Assembly (NCBI RefSeq): GCF_000826105.1
Contig: NZ_CCYK01000007.1
Location: 1,922,001 to 1,986,000, forward strand
Reading direction: 5' to 3'
DNA: 64,000 nucleotides
Source: Pseudomonas massiliensis
Lineage (GTDB): Bacteria; Pseudomonadota; Gammaproteobacteria; Pseudomonadales; Pseudomonadaceae
A program made the position numbers and the translations under genes. Within the stretch, counting starts at the first letter, position 1; each line of letters opens with the position of its first letter. Under the pieces are notes generated by a model. That model made no database searches, was not told the DNA's origin, and saw only the letters and a list, made by a program, of their open reading frames with translations. This document shows positions 26,685 to 35,057 of this stretch, piece by piece.

Positions 26685-27557
26685 TCAACCCTTGAATCGA
26701 TGACACGGCTGGCCGCTCACCTCCAGCCGACTCCAGAGCACCGCGCCGTCCAGGGGGCCGGCAGCCTTGCCAGGCCGGGCCGAGGTGACATAGAGGGTGC
26801 GCAGGTCCGGGCCGCCGAATACGCAGCTGGTCGGGTGGCTCACGGGCAAGGCGATGCGTTGCTCGATACGCCCCTCCGGGTCGTAGCGCAGCAGGCAGCC
26901 ACCACCCCAGCGGGCATTCCACAGATAGCCTTCGGCATCCAGGGCAGAGCCATCGGGCACTCCGGGGCCTGGCTCGGCCCAGGCTTCCCGTGTGACTGGC
27001 AAGCCATCGACATCCAACGCATAGCGCCACAACTGGCCAGCCTTACTGTCGGCGCTGTAGAGATAACGACCGTCATCACTCCACGCCAGCGTGTTGGGAA
27101 TGCCCAGGCCCTCCAGGACGGGCATGGCCTTGTTGCCTTCCAACAGGAACAGGCTGCCGCTGTCTCGCTCAACAGGGAGGTCTTCACCGCTGGGGCCGAT
27201 GTTGTTTTGCATGGTGCCTAGCCAGAGCCTGCCACGCTTGTCACAACGGCTTTCGTTGGCGCGGTTGCCGGGCATGCGGTCTGGCTGGCTGAACAAGCTC
27301 AGCCGGGGATGGTCTGTGGGTGAGGCGAGGTCCAGGCGGTACACACCCGAGGCCAGGGTCACCAGAGCGTCGCCCTGGTCGGTGGGAATGAACGCCGATA
27401 CCGGCTCGTCCAGGTGCCATTGCGCCAGACCACGGGTGTCGAGCCGACAGGCGAGCATGCCGGCGATGTCGACGAAATACAGGGCTGCTGTGGAAGAGTC
27501 CCAGAAGGGCCCTTCGGCCAGCATGTAGCGCTGGGGCGAAACAGGCTGCCACTGCAT
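26685..27557 (-). CDS. SMP-30 family sugar lactonase (probable L-arabinolactonase)
   Basis: Cytoplasmic 290-aa calcium/zinc-dependent lactone hydrolase: AEGPFWDSSTAALYFVDI at the N-terminus, NRANESRCDKRGRLWLGTM, NTLAWSDDGRYLYSADS and VPDGSALDAEGYLW carry the metal-binding Glu, Asn, Asn and Asp of the family. ATG 27557 has GGAGG upstream; a longer frame to 27746 crosses the AT-rich promoter. Position before araFGH points to the oxidative L-arabinose pathway (arabinose to arabonolactone to arabonate), though the dehydrogenase and dehydratase genes are not in the window. D-galactonolactone is an alternative substrate. Confidence 0.85.
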   Translation of the reverse strand: MQWQPVSPQRYMLAEGPFWDSSTAALYFVDIAGMLACRLDTRGLAQWHLDEPVSAFIPTDQGDALVTLASGVYRLDLASPTDHPRLSLFSQPDRMPGNRANESRCDKRGRLWLGTMQNNIGPSGEDLPVERDSGSLFLLEGNKAMPVLEGLGIPNTLAWSDDGRYLYSADSKAGQLWRYALDVDGLPVTREAWAEPGPGVPDGSALDAEGYLWNARWGGGCLLRYDPEGRIEQRIALPVSHPTSCVFGGPDLRTLYVTSARPGKAAGPLDGAVLWSRLEVSGQPCHRFKG

Positions 27558-27772
27558 GGCGCCTCCGCTTATCGTTGTTGTCGGTGTTCGCGCTGCCAAA
27601 GGTTGGCAAGTGCAAGCATTAAATAATATTACTATTTGCAGTTCAAGCCCCACCATGGGCAGATATTGGCCTACCAAAGCTGACTTGATGTTCGAATTGG
27701 TATGACTATATTCAAGGGGCCGCGCTGTCGGCCACCCTTCGGACATAACAACAACCCCAACGGAGAACGTCC
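27558..27772. promoter_or_regulatory. Divergent promoter region of the arabinose cluster
   Basis: AT-rich core at about 27615-27640 includes a run with TAATATTA, and a second TTCGAATT element lies near 27690. The region separates the minus-strand lactonase-araFGH genes from the plus-strand mutarotase and must hold both promoters. No specific regulator site can be assigned and no regulator gene is adjacent. Confidence 0.5.
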
Positions 27773-28921
27773 ATGAAACCCTTCCTTGCGCAAGCTGCCA
27801 GCCTCGCCCTCGCCATGGGTCTGGCGGCGGGCAGTGCCCAGGCCGCAGGCCTGACCCGGGAACACGCCAGCTTCGCTACCCTCGATGACGGTACCGCTGT
27901 TGAACGCTATGTGTTGCGCAATAGTCATGGCATGGAGGCCAGCATCCTCACCTATGGCGCCACCTTGCAGTCCCTGCTGGTACCGGACCGCACGGGCCAG
28001 GTCGCGGACGTAGTCCTGGGCTTCGATGACCTGAAGGGCTACCAGGATCATGGCGACGTATATTTCGGCGCGACCATCGGCCGTTTCGGCAACCGTTTGG
28101 CCAAGGGCCAGTTCAGCCTGGACGGCAAGCAGTACCAGGTGCCGGTGAACGACGGGCCCAACGCGTTGCATGGCGGCCCGAAGGGCTTCGACAAGCATGT
28201 GTGGAAAGCGCGGGAGACCGACGAGAAGAGCTGGGTGGGCGTTACCCTGAGCTACCGCTCCGTCGATGGGGAAATGGGTTTCCCCGGCAACCTCAATGTT
28301 GAAGTGGAATACAGCCTCAATGAGAACAACGAGCTACGCATTCGCTACAAGGCGACCACCGACCGCAGCACGGTTCTGAACCTGACCAACCACAGCTACT
28401 TCAACCTGGCCGGGGCCGGCGAAGGGGACATACTCAACCAGGTCGCCACGGTTCGCGCCGCGCGCTACACGCCCATAGACGCTACCCTGATCCCCACCGG
28501 CGAGCTGGCGCCGGTCGCGGGCACCGCGCTGGACTTCAATCGCCCCACGGCCTTCGGCAAGCATATCCGCGATGACCATCCGCAATTGAAATTCGCCGAG
28601 CCCAAGCAAGGCGGCTTCGACTTCAACTGGGTGCTCGACAGCGCGGGCGACCTGGGCAAGCTCGCCGCCGAGGTGATGGACCCAGGTTCCGGGCGCCGCT
28701 TGCAGCTGTACACCACCGAGCCGGGCGTACAGCTGTACACAGGCAATTTCCTGACCGGCTTCACCGGCAAGCAAGGCAAGACCTACCCGCACTGGGGTGC
28801 CTTCACGCTGGAAACCCAGCACTATCCTGACTCGCCGAACCAGCCGAACTTCCCAAGCACCCGGCTCGACCCGGGGCAGACCTACACCCAGACTACGCTG
28901 TTCCGCTTCAGCGCGCAGTGA
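27773..28921 (+). CDS. galM: Periplasmic aldose 1-epimerase (mutarotase)
   Basis: Interconverts alpha and beta anomers of aldoses. 382 aa with a clear Sec signal (1-24, cleavage AQA/AG), so periplasmic, unlike E. coli GalM. Family motifs: YGATLQSLLVPDR, GATIGRFGNRLAKG, NALHGGPKGFDK with catalytic His, NLTNHSYFNLAG with the second His, and the late GAFTLETQHYPDSPNQPNFP with the catalytic Glu. Divergent from the arabinose uptake genes, which suggests it supplies the right anomer to the binding protein or to a periplasmic dehydrogenase. Overlaps the DUF3253 gene. Confidence 0.92.
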   Translation: MKPFLAQAASLALAMGLAAGSAQAAGLTREHASFATLDDGTAVERYVLRNSHGMEASILTYGATLQSLLVPDRTGQVADVVLGFDDLKGYQDHGDVYFGATIGRFGNRLAKGQFSLDGKQYQVPVNDGPNALHGGPKGFDKHVWKARETDEKSWVGVTLSYRSVDGEMGFPGNLNVEVEYSLNENNELRIRYKATTDRSTVLNLTNHSYFNLAGAGEGDILNQVATVRAARYTPIDATLIPTGELAPVAGTALDFNRPTAFGKHIRDDHPQLKFAEPKQGGFDFNWVLDSAGDLGKLAAEVMDPGSGRRLQLYTTEPGVQLYTGNFLTGFTGKQGKTYPHWGAFTLETQHYPDSPNQPNFPSTRLDPGQTYTQTTLFRFSAQ

Positions 28922-29184
28922 AAGACGGCACCGGGCGTATCCAGGACTGCCTGCTGGAATTACTGGCCCGCCGGGCACCCGAGGCGTCCATCTGTCCGTC
29001 CGAGGTTGCCCGTCATCTGGCGGGCGACGACGGCCCATGGCGGGACTGGATGGCGCCGGTACGAGAGGCGGCTCAACGCCTCGCCGCGGCCGGAACCATC
29101 GAGATTACCCAAGGCGCGACGGTTTTACCCGCCCAGGGCCCTTTCCATGGCCCCATCAGGTTGCGTCGAGGCCCCAACTTCTAG
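28918..29184 (+). CDS. DUF3253 family protein
   Basis: Small cytoplasmic protein of 88 aa with a winged-helix look typical of DUF3253: ILL-type helix (CLLELLARRAPEASICPSEVARHLAG), DGPWRDWMAPVREAAQRLAAAG, then a short strand pair TIEITQGATVL. The GTG start overlaps the galM stop (GTGA), so translation is coupled. Function not established; a regulatory or DNA-binding role is only suggested by the fold-like pattern. Confidence 0.8.
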   Translation: MKDGTGRIQDCLLELLARRAPEASICPSEVARHLAGDDGPWRDWMAPVREAAQRLAAAGTIEITQGATVLPAQGPFHGPIRLRRGPNF

Positions 29185-29333
29185 AGCAGTCACATTCCCC
29201 TGATTAATCCAAGCCATGATTCCGCAGACTGCTGGCCGAAGGTTGGCGGCTAATGCACCTGCGCTTGACCGTGAGCCCTGACACTGTTCACCTCGCGCAG
29301 CCAGCCCGGGCGGGGTGGGGGAACCCCTCAGGC

Positions 29334-30053
29334 CTAGAGGCCGCTGAGCACGTCCAGCGCATTGGGCACGGCCGCCCCGGCGGCCGTATTGTCGAAGATG
29401 CACCAGGCCGGTACCTGGGCCTGGCGCAGGCGGGCGCTCATTGCGCCCAAGACGTCGCTGCCATAGGCCGAGTAGTAGACCCTGGGCGTGCCATGCAGCC
29501 TCCAATAGAGAAGCTCGGGCCAACCCAAGGGCTGTGCCTCGCCCAAGGGCGCCGGGTCGGCCTGCACCCAGCCGATATGCGCGGCCATCAGCACCGGGCC
29601 GGCCGCCAGCCAGGAGCGGTGACGGGGCTCGAGCACTACCGGCCCTTCGTGGAACAGGCGCACCTGTTGGAAAAAGCGGCTGGCAGTGGCCTCTTCGTAG
29701 GCCAGGGAGGGCGGCAGCTGGACCAGGATACAGCCCAGGCGATCGCCCAAGGCCGAGCACTGTTCGAAAAACGCGCGAATGTCAGCCTCGCAATTGACCA
29801 GGCGGGCATCATGAGTGATCTGCCGCGGCATCTTGACGCAGAAGCGGAAGCTCGCCGGCACGCTTGCCGCCCAACGGGCATAGGTCGCCGGGCGGTGCGG
29901 GCGATAGAACGAGCTATTGATTTCAACCGCGTTGAAGCGACTGGCGTAGCGCTGCAGGTGGGTCCCATCCTCGGCAAAGTGGGGCCACTGCTCACGCGGC
30001 AGGCTCCAGCCGGCGCAGCCCAGGTAGCGATGAGTGTCTTGATCGAGTGTCAT
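29334..30053 (-). CDS. DUF72 family protein (YecE-like)
   Basis: TIM-barrel-like protein of 239 aa. DUF72 hallmarks: YLGCAGWSLP at the start, FNAVEINSSFYRPHRPATYARWA, FRFCVKMPRQITHDARL, and LYWRLHGTPRVYYSAYG near the end. ATG 30053 is taken because the family begins shortly before GCAGWS; the frame extends upstream to 30149 without homology-like sequence. Biochemical role unknown. Divergent from the small exported protein gene. Confidence 0.87.
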   Translation of the reverse strand: MTLDQDTHRYLGCAGWSLPREQWPHFAEDGTHLQRYASRFNAVEINSSFYRPHRPATYARWAASVPASFRFCVKMPRQITHDARLVNCEADIRAFFEQCSALGDRLGCILVQLPPSLAYEEATASRFFQQVRLFHEGPVVLEPRHRSWLAAGPVLMAAHIGWVQADPAPLGEAQPLGWPELLYWRLHGTPRVYYSAYGSDVLGAMSARLRQAQVPAWCIFDNTAAGAAVPNALDVLSGL

Positions 30054-30159
30054 GACATGAAGGACCCAACGACAAGGGCGCGCGTTCCGTCGGGGTACGT
30101 TGAACCTGCGGCCAAGGCTACCTAGAATGCCGTGTCTATTTGCCATCACGGTAGTCCTT

Positions 30160-30546
30160 ATGCGCCTCGCCCCTCTCCTGCTGGCGACACTCTGCAGCCT
30201 TGCGCCTTCGGCTTGGGCCGAAGCCTACAAGTGCATCGGAGCGACGGGCCGCGTCAGCTACAGCTTCGTGCCCTGCCCGGTAGCCATGGGGGAAACCCGT
30301 TGGGCGCGCAAGGTAGAGCAGGCCCAGTGGGTGAGCCTCAATCCCGAGGACGCCGAACCCCATGTGATCAATCAGCGCGCGACCAAGATCCTGCAGACCA
30401 GCTATCGCACCAAGGTGCGCTACACCGTGCATTACCTGCCCGGCGTGGCGCCACCGCGTGCGAAGAAGCCTCGAGTGGCCGCAAAACCGATGCGCTGCCT
30501 GGACGAGGGGGGACACCCGCGCTGCGATGGCCTGGCCCGGCCTTGA
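30160..30546 (+). CDS. Small exported Cys-containing protein (DUF4124-like)
   Basis: 128-aa protein with a Sec signal (MRLAPLLLATLCSLAPSAWA, cleavage before EAYKC). The start of the mature part, EAYKCIGATGRVSYSFVPCP, resembles DUF4124 proteins (YKC-x-D-x-G-x-x-x-Y-x-x-x-PC). A basic, Pro-rich stretch (APPRAKKPRVAAKP) and two more cysteines (MRCLDEGG, PRCDG) follow. Four cysteines could form two disulfides. Start ATG 30160 chosen for the signal peptide. Function unknown; periplasmic or surface location inferred. Confidence 0.72.
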   Translation: MRLAPLLLATLCSLAPSAWAEAYKCIGATGRVSYSFVPCPVAMGETRWARKVEQAQWVSLNPEDAEPHVINQRATKILQTSYRTKVRYTVHYLPGVAPPRAKKPRVAAKPMRCLDEGGHPRCDGLARP

Positions 30547-30606
30547 ACCCACCCGCCGGCCCTGCCCCGGCAACCGATGCCGCGGGCGAGGCCTTGAGCG
30601 AACCCA

Positions 30607-32499
30607 TCAGATGCGGAAGCTGCCGACCAACTGCTTGAGGCGAGCGGCCTGCTGCTCCAAATCTGTACAGGCGCGCAGCGTCGCCTGAAGGTTTTCCACG
30701 CCTTCCTGATTCAGAGTGTTGATCTCGCTGATGTCCATGTTGATGGTATCCACGACGGCTGTCTGCTCTTCAGTGGCGGTAGCGACAGACTGGTTCATGC
30801 CGTCGATCTCACCGATCCGCGCGGTTACGCTGGCCAGGCGCTCGCCGGCCTGGTTGGCGATGATCACGCTCTGATCGCTCTCGCGCTGGCTTTCATTCAT
30901 GATCGCCACGGCTTCCCGGGCGCCCACTTGCAGTTCCTCGATCATGCCCTGTACCTGCTGGGCTGATTCCTGGGTGCGATGGGCCAGGTTGCGGACTTCG
31001 TCGGCCACCACCGCGAAGCCACGCCCGGCCTCGCCGGCCCGTGCCGCTTCGATCGCGGCATTGAGGGCCAGCAGGTTGGTTTGCTGCGAGATACCCGTGA
31101 TGACCTCGAGGATCTGCCCGATATTGGCTGTCTTCAGGTTCAACTGCTCGATCTTGTCACAAGCGCCGCTGATCTTCGCTCCGAGCCGGTTCATTGCCTC
31201 GATGCTCTGCTGCACCACAGCCTGCCCGTTGCCCGCCAGGTCACTGGCGTCGCTGGAATGGCCCGATGCAAGCGCGGCGTTATGGGCGATTTCCTGGGCG
31301 GCGGCGCCAAGCTGATTGATCGCTGCCGCGACGCTGTTGGTACGCTGCGCCTGCTGGTCGGAATTGAGCATGGACGAGTTGGAGGCGCTCACTACCCGCA
31401 GCGCCACCTCGTTGAGCTGCACCGTTGACGAGGACACTTCCCGCATCGAGTCGTGGATACGCTGAACGAACCGGTTGAAAGCATTGCCCAGATGGCCGAA
31501 TTCATCCTGGTTCTGCACGTCGAGGCGACGGGTAAGGTCGCCTTCGCCCGCGGCGATATCCTGCATGGCGCGGCCCATGACGTTAAGGGGTCGCATCAGT
31601 ACCGTGATGAGCATGCCCAGCAAGAAGATGATCACCACCACCGCTACGAGGGTGGCGACCACCGCCGAGGTGCGGAACTCACTCAACGTTGCAAATGCTT
31701 TCTCTTTGTCCAGGGCAAGACCGATATACCAATTGACGGACGGCAGGCCTTCCACACGGGCAAAGGTGAGCACTTCCGCACGCCCTGCCCGCTCGCTTTC
31801 GCTGATGTCAGCGTTCAGGCGAGGCGTGGCCGCTGGGTAGGCATCTTTGAGGGTCTTGTTGACCAGGGTTTTGTCCGGATGCACCAGGATCTGGCCATCG
31901 CCATCCACGAGAAAGGCGTAGCCGTTGCCCTGAAAATCCAACCCGTTGATGGTCTTGACCAAGGTATCGAGGGTCAGGTCGCCCCCAGCGACGCCGACGA
32001 CCTGGCCGTTGGGCCCTTTCACCGGAGTGGCGATGGTAATGATCAGCGACTGGGTCACCGCATCGGTGTAAGGCGCTGTCAGCATGGTTTTCCCAGCCTC
32101 CTGCGCCCCCTTGTACCAGGGGCGGGTGCGGGCGTCGTAGCCGGCCGGCATGTCATCCGGCGGCTGCATCACGAAACCGCCATCAGCCCGACCGATATAG
32201 ACACTCATGAAGTTCGTCAACAGGGTTTTCTGCTTCATCCACTGGCTAGCCGAGGCATCGTCCGTGGTTGATGCCAGCCCTTCTGCCAGGCTTTCGACCA
32301 GCAGGATGCGACCGGACAGCCAGTTCTTGACGTTATCCGAGGCACTTTCTCCGGTTTCTCGCAGGTAGCTTTCCACCTGAGCCTGGATGGAGTGGCGCTG
32401 GAGGTAGTCGTTGTACAAGGAAAAGAGACTGAAGGCGGCGACCACGACAAGCGAGGCGGCCAAGAGGATCTTGTGGCTGAATTTAAGGTTTTTGAACAT
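30607..32499 (-). CDS. dCache chemoreceptor, probable amino-acid sensor
   Basis: Transmembrane chemoreceptor of 630 aa: membrane helices at about 10-30 and 280-300, periplasmic dCache_1 domain between, HAMP (about 302-355) and MA domain (about 370-630, with QTNLLALNAAIEAARAGE). The ligand domain carries the pattern of amino-acid-binding dCache domains (PctA type): Tyr and Arg in YDARTRPWY with Trp-Tyr, Tyr in TAPYTD, and Asp in VAGGDLTLD. Sensing of amino acids is inferred from these residues. No neighbour suggests a pathway. Confidence 0.92.
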   Translation of the reverse strand: MFKNLKFSHKILLAASLVVVAAFSLFSLYNDYLQRHSIQAQVESYLRETGESASDNVKNWLSGRILLVESLAEGLASTTDDASASQWMKQKTLLTNFMSVYIGRADGGFVMQPPDDMPAGYDARTRPWYKGAQEAGKTMLTAPYTDAVTQSLIITIATPVKGPNGQVVGVAGGDLTLDTLVKTINGLDFQGNGYAFLVDGDGQILVHPDKTLVNKTLKDAYPAATPRLNADISESERAGRAEVLTFARVEGLPSVNWYIGLALDKEKAFATLSEFRTSAVVATLVAVVVIIFLLGMLITVLMRPLNVMGRAMQDIAAGEGDLTRRLDVQNQDEFGHLGNAFNRFVQRIHDSMREVSSSTVQLNEVALRVVSASNSSMLNSDQQAQRTNSVAAAINQLGAAAQEIAHNAALASGHSSDASDLAGNGQAVVQQSIEAMNRLGAKISGACDKIEQLNLKTANIGQILEVITGISQQTNLLALNAAIEAARAGEAGRGFAVVADEVRNLAHRTQESAQQVQGMIEELQVGAREAVAIMNESQRESDQSVIIANQAGERLASVTARIGEIDGMNQSVATATEEQTAVVDTINMDISEINTLNQEGVENLQATLRACTDLEQQAARLKQLVGSFRI

Positions 32500-32654
32500 G
32501 CCGGAGCTGCCTGCGGAGAACTAGGTAACCTGGTTATCGGCCAGGTCCCCGCAAGATTTAGCGCCGCTGCGCCGTCGGGTTCGCAGGTAGGTAGATCACC
32601 AGGCCAGCCCTCTGCGGTGGCTTGGCAGTTGCCGCTCGCCGCCACCTGCCGCTT

Positions 32655-33530
32655 TCAAGCCTGATCAGACCTCAGCCGGGCACGAGGCTTGCCATTTTCC
32701 ATACCCAGGTCATGGATCGCCTTTCCGGGAAGCGCCGCCACGGCGGCAGCCTGGCCGTCCCGCTGTTTGCCATGACGTGCTTGCAGCACCAGGCGGGGAA
32801 TGAGATCTCCCTCGGGCAGCCCCTTCCAGAAACGAGTCGGCATATGGCCTTGCATGATCCCCGGGTTGACTCGCGCCGGGTTGAACGTGTGGGTGTAGTA
32901 GGCGCGCCACAGTGCTTCGCTGCCGTCACCCTGACCCTTGGCCATGGCTTGCCACTGAGGCGGGCACTTACGCTCATGGTGCAGTGTCGAGCCATCGTAG
33001 AAAACGCCATCATCGGGCGTGGCGATCATCCAGCGCTGGCGGCCCATCCGTCCGATGAAATGTTGGGCGGCATCCTCCAGGATGTCATGAGCCGGCTCAT
33101 GCCAGGCCACGAACTGGGGGCCCGTGTCCGTCACAGGACACTCGACGAAGCGCAGGAAGGCATGCAGGTGGTGCGCTTCCCGGCTGACCTGCTTGACGCG
33201 CCTGTGCAATTCGCTACCAAGGGCGTCTCCGGCCAGCATGGCGGTGCGATCGCCGTGGCTGACCCGCCAGAGTACTTCATAGAGCAGGCTCCAGCGCTGG
33301 TCGCCCCGGTACTGACTCGCGGCTTGCAGCAGCTGGGGCAGCGCCACCGGAATGCGCGAGCGCAACGGCCCCAGCTCAGTCGGCAGGCCATGAGGCGCGC
33401 TGAACAGATCGGCTTCCCGCTCACCATTCCAACTGACCTGGCTCGGGTCGACGCCGTGGCTGAGCAACCAGCGCGCCTGCTCGCGCCAACGCCCGAACAG
33501 GCCATCGCACTCCAGGCAGATCATCCCCAC
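32655..33530 (-). CDS. DUF4130 protein of the radical SAM DNA-repair pair
   Basis: 291-aa protein of the TIGR03915/DUF4130 family that always accompanies the radical SAM protein encoded upstream. Visible family features: early SWNGEREADLFS, SREAHHLHAFLRFVEC, EPAHDILEDAAQHFIGRMGRQRWMIATPD, and the C-terminal HTFNPARVNPGIMQGHMP. Starts 10 bp inside the end of the radical SAM gene. Family annotation is putative DNA metabolism; resemblance to uracil-DNA glycosylase-like folds is noted for the family, but activity is unproven. Confidence 0.85.
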   Translation of the reverse strand: MGMICLECDGLFGRWREQARWLLSHGVDPSQVSWNGEREADLFSAPHGLPTELGPLRSRIPVALPQLLQAASQYRGDQRWSLLYEVLWRVSHGDRTAMLAGDALGSELHRRVKQVSREAHHLHAFLRFVECPVTDTGPQFVAWHEPAHDILEDAAQHFIGRMGRQRWMIATPDDGVFYDGSTLHHERKCPPQWQAMAKGQGDGSEALWRAYYTHTFNPARVNPGIMQGHMPTRFWKGLPEGDLIPRLVLQARHGKQRDGQAAAVAALPGKAIHDLGMENGKPRARLRSDQA

Positions 33531-34741
33531 AACCCCAACTGCTGAGGTTGGGGGCGTTCCACCATGGCCTGGCGCAGGGCCTGGCTACTGCGCTCAGCCT
33601 GGGGCGGATGGTAATCGGCGGTGACCACGAAGGGCTTGGCCTTGCTCAACACGCAGCGCAGGCGGGCCAAATCCGCGTAGCGGATTCGTCGTTGCCGACG
33701 CAATTCGACCAACCGTTTAGTAGTGCGGATGCCGATGCCCGGCACTCGCGCGATCATTGCCGGCTCGGCCCGGTTCAGATCCAGTGGGAAATGCTCACGA
33801 TGCTCCAGCGCCCACGCCAGCTTGGGGTCGATGTCAAGGGCCAGGTTGCCAGCGCCACCCAGGAGTTCGTTGGCCCGATAGCCATAGCCGCGCAGGAGGA
33901 AGTCGGCCTGATACAGCCGATGCTCCCGCATCAAGGGGGGCGGCGCCAGCGGAACGCTGTTGGGGCTGTCCGGAATCGGGCTAAAGGCTGAGTAGTAGAC
34001 CCGGCGCAGGCCAAAATTCCCATAGAGTGCTTCGGCGCTGCGCAGGATGGTGCTGTCGTCGGTGGCATCGGCACCGATGATCATCTGGGTACTTTGCCCG
34101 GCAGGGGTAAAGGCAGGTGCCCTGACCTCGCCAGCCACCGCCTGCTGCCCTTGATGAATGGTCCCCATGGCTTGGTGAATGGTCTTGAGTTGCTTCTCCG
34201 GCGCCAGGGTGCGCAAGCTTTCGCCAGTGGGCAACTCTACGTTTACGCTGAGCCGGTCGGCATAGCGCCCGGCCTGCTCGATAAGCGCCGGGTCCGCATC
34301 GGGAATGGTCTTCAGATGGATATAGCCGCGGAACTCATGCTCTTCCCGTAGCGAGCGGGCCACCTGCACCAACTGCTCCATGGTGTAATCCGCGGAACGG
34401 ATAATGCCCGAACTGAGGAACAGACCGCTGATATAGTTGCGCCGATAGAAATCGAGGGTAAGCTTGACCACCTCCTCGGGAGCGAAGCGCGCCCGCGGCA
34501 CGTTGCTACTGCGACGATTCACACAGTATTGGCAGTCGTACAGGCAGAAATTGGTCAACAGCACTTTGAGCAAGGACACACAACGCCCATCGGGCGTGTA
34601 GCTGTGGCAGATGCCCATGCCGTTGGTGGAGCCCAGGCCGCCCTTGCCTTCAGAGCTGCGCTTGGGCGCGCCGCTGCTGGCGCAGGAAGCGTCATATTTG
34701 GCGGCATCGGCGAGAATGCTTAGCTTGTCGATCAGCTGCAT
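33521..34741 (-). CDS. Putative DNA modification/repair radical SAM protein
   Basis: 406-aa radical SAM enzyme (TIGR03916 type). The 4Fe-4S cysteine motif is FCLYDCQYC (C-x3-C-x2-C, about residues 66-73), with GICHSYTPDGRCVSLLK just before it. The C-terminus has a helix-hairpin-helix DNA-binding motif (RVPGIGIRTTKRLVELR). ATG 34741 fits the family start LIDKLSILADAAKYD; a GTG at 34756 lies inside the LexA box. Paired and overlapping with the DUF4130 gene. The chemical reaction is unknown; action on DNA is inferred from the HhH and from the LexA-type operator. Confidence 0.88.
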   Translation of the reverse strand: MQLIDKLSILADAAKYDASCASSGAPKRSSEGKGGLGSTNGMGICHSYTPDGRCVSLLKVLLTNFCLYDCQYCVNRRSSNVPRARFAPEEVVKLTLDFYRRNYISGLFLSSGIIRSADYTMEQLVQVARSLREEHEFRGYIHLKTIPDADPALIEQAGRYADRLSVNVELPTGESLRTLAPEKQLKTIHQAMGTIHQGQQAVAGEVRAPAFTPAGQSTQMIIGADATDDSTILRSAEALYGNFGLRRVYYSAFSPIPDSPNSVPLAPPPLMREHRLYQADFLLRGYGYRANELLGGAGNLALDIDPKLAWALEHREHFPLDLNRAEPAMIARVPGIGIRTTKRLVELRRQRRIRYADLARLRCVLSKAKPFVVTADYHPPQAERSSQALRQAMVERPQPQQLGLWG

Positions 34742-34755
34742 GAAATATCCAGGCA

Positions 34756-34771
34756 CTGTTTTTCTGTACAG
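34756..34771 (-). promoter_or_regulatory. LexA-type SOS box
   Basis: CTGT-N8-ACAG (CTGTTTTTCTGTACAG on the plus strand), matching the gammaproteobacterial LexA consensus CTG-N10-CAG with its extended CTGT/ACAG ends. It sits 14 bases before the ATG of the radical SAM gene, where bound LexA would block transcription or initiation. Confidence 0.6.
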
Positions 34772-34835
34772 TAGCTGGTTAAATGTACAACCTCAAGCAC
34801 CCTTGGTCGCTTGACAACAGCCTGAGCAGAAAGAC

Positions 34836-34860
34836 AAAAACCCGCCGAAGCGGGTTTTTT
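34836..34860 (-). terminator. Terminator with UUCG loop
   Basis: Perfect 10-bp stem AAAAACCCGC/GCGGGTTTTT with a 4-base loop that reads UUCG on the minus strand and is followed by T residues in both directions. It lies 198 bp past the tyrosinase gene end and ahead of the radical SAM promoter, insulating them. The stretch 34861-35057 has no recognised gene; a minus frame through it runs across the terminator itself and is not called. Confidence 0.82.
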
Positions 34861-35057
34861 CATGCCATTCCAGCCTCCTGCCGGTAGCCGTCCAGGCCAT
34901 GGCCGATCTTCCTTGATCCCTGAAGCGATCCCTTGCTTCAGTTGATGGATCCAGAATACCCGCTACCTCACGGTTGAGCCAGAGCCAAACGCTGCGTTGG
35001 CGTGTAAGACATTGGCTATAGCAGGGCCCATCCATGACGCACAGCCCTATACTCCGT

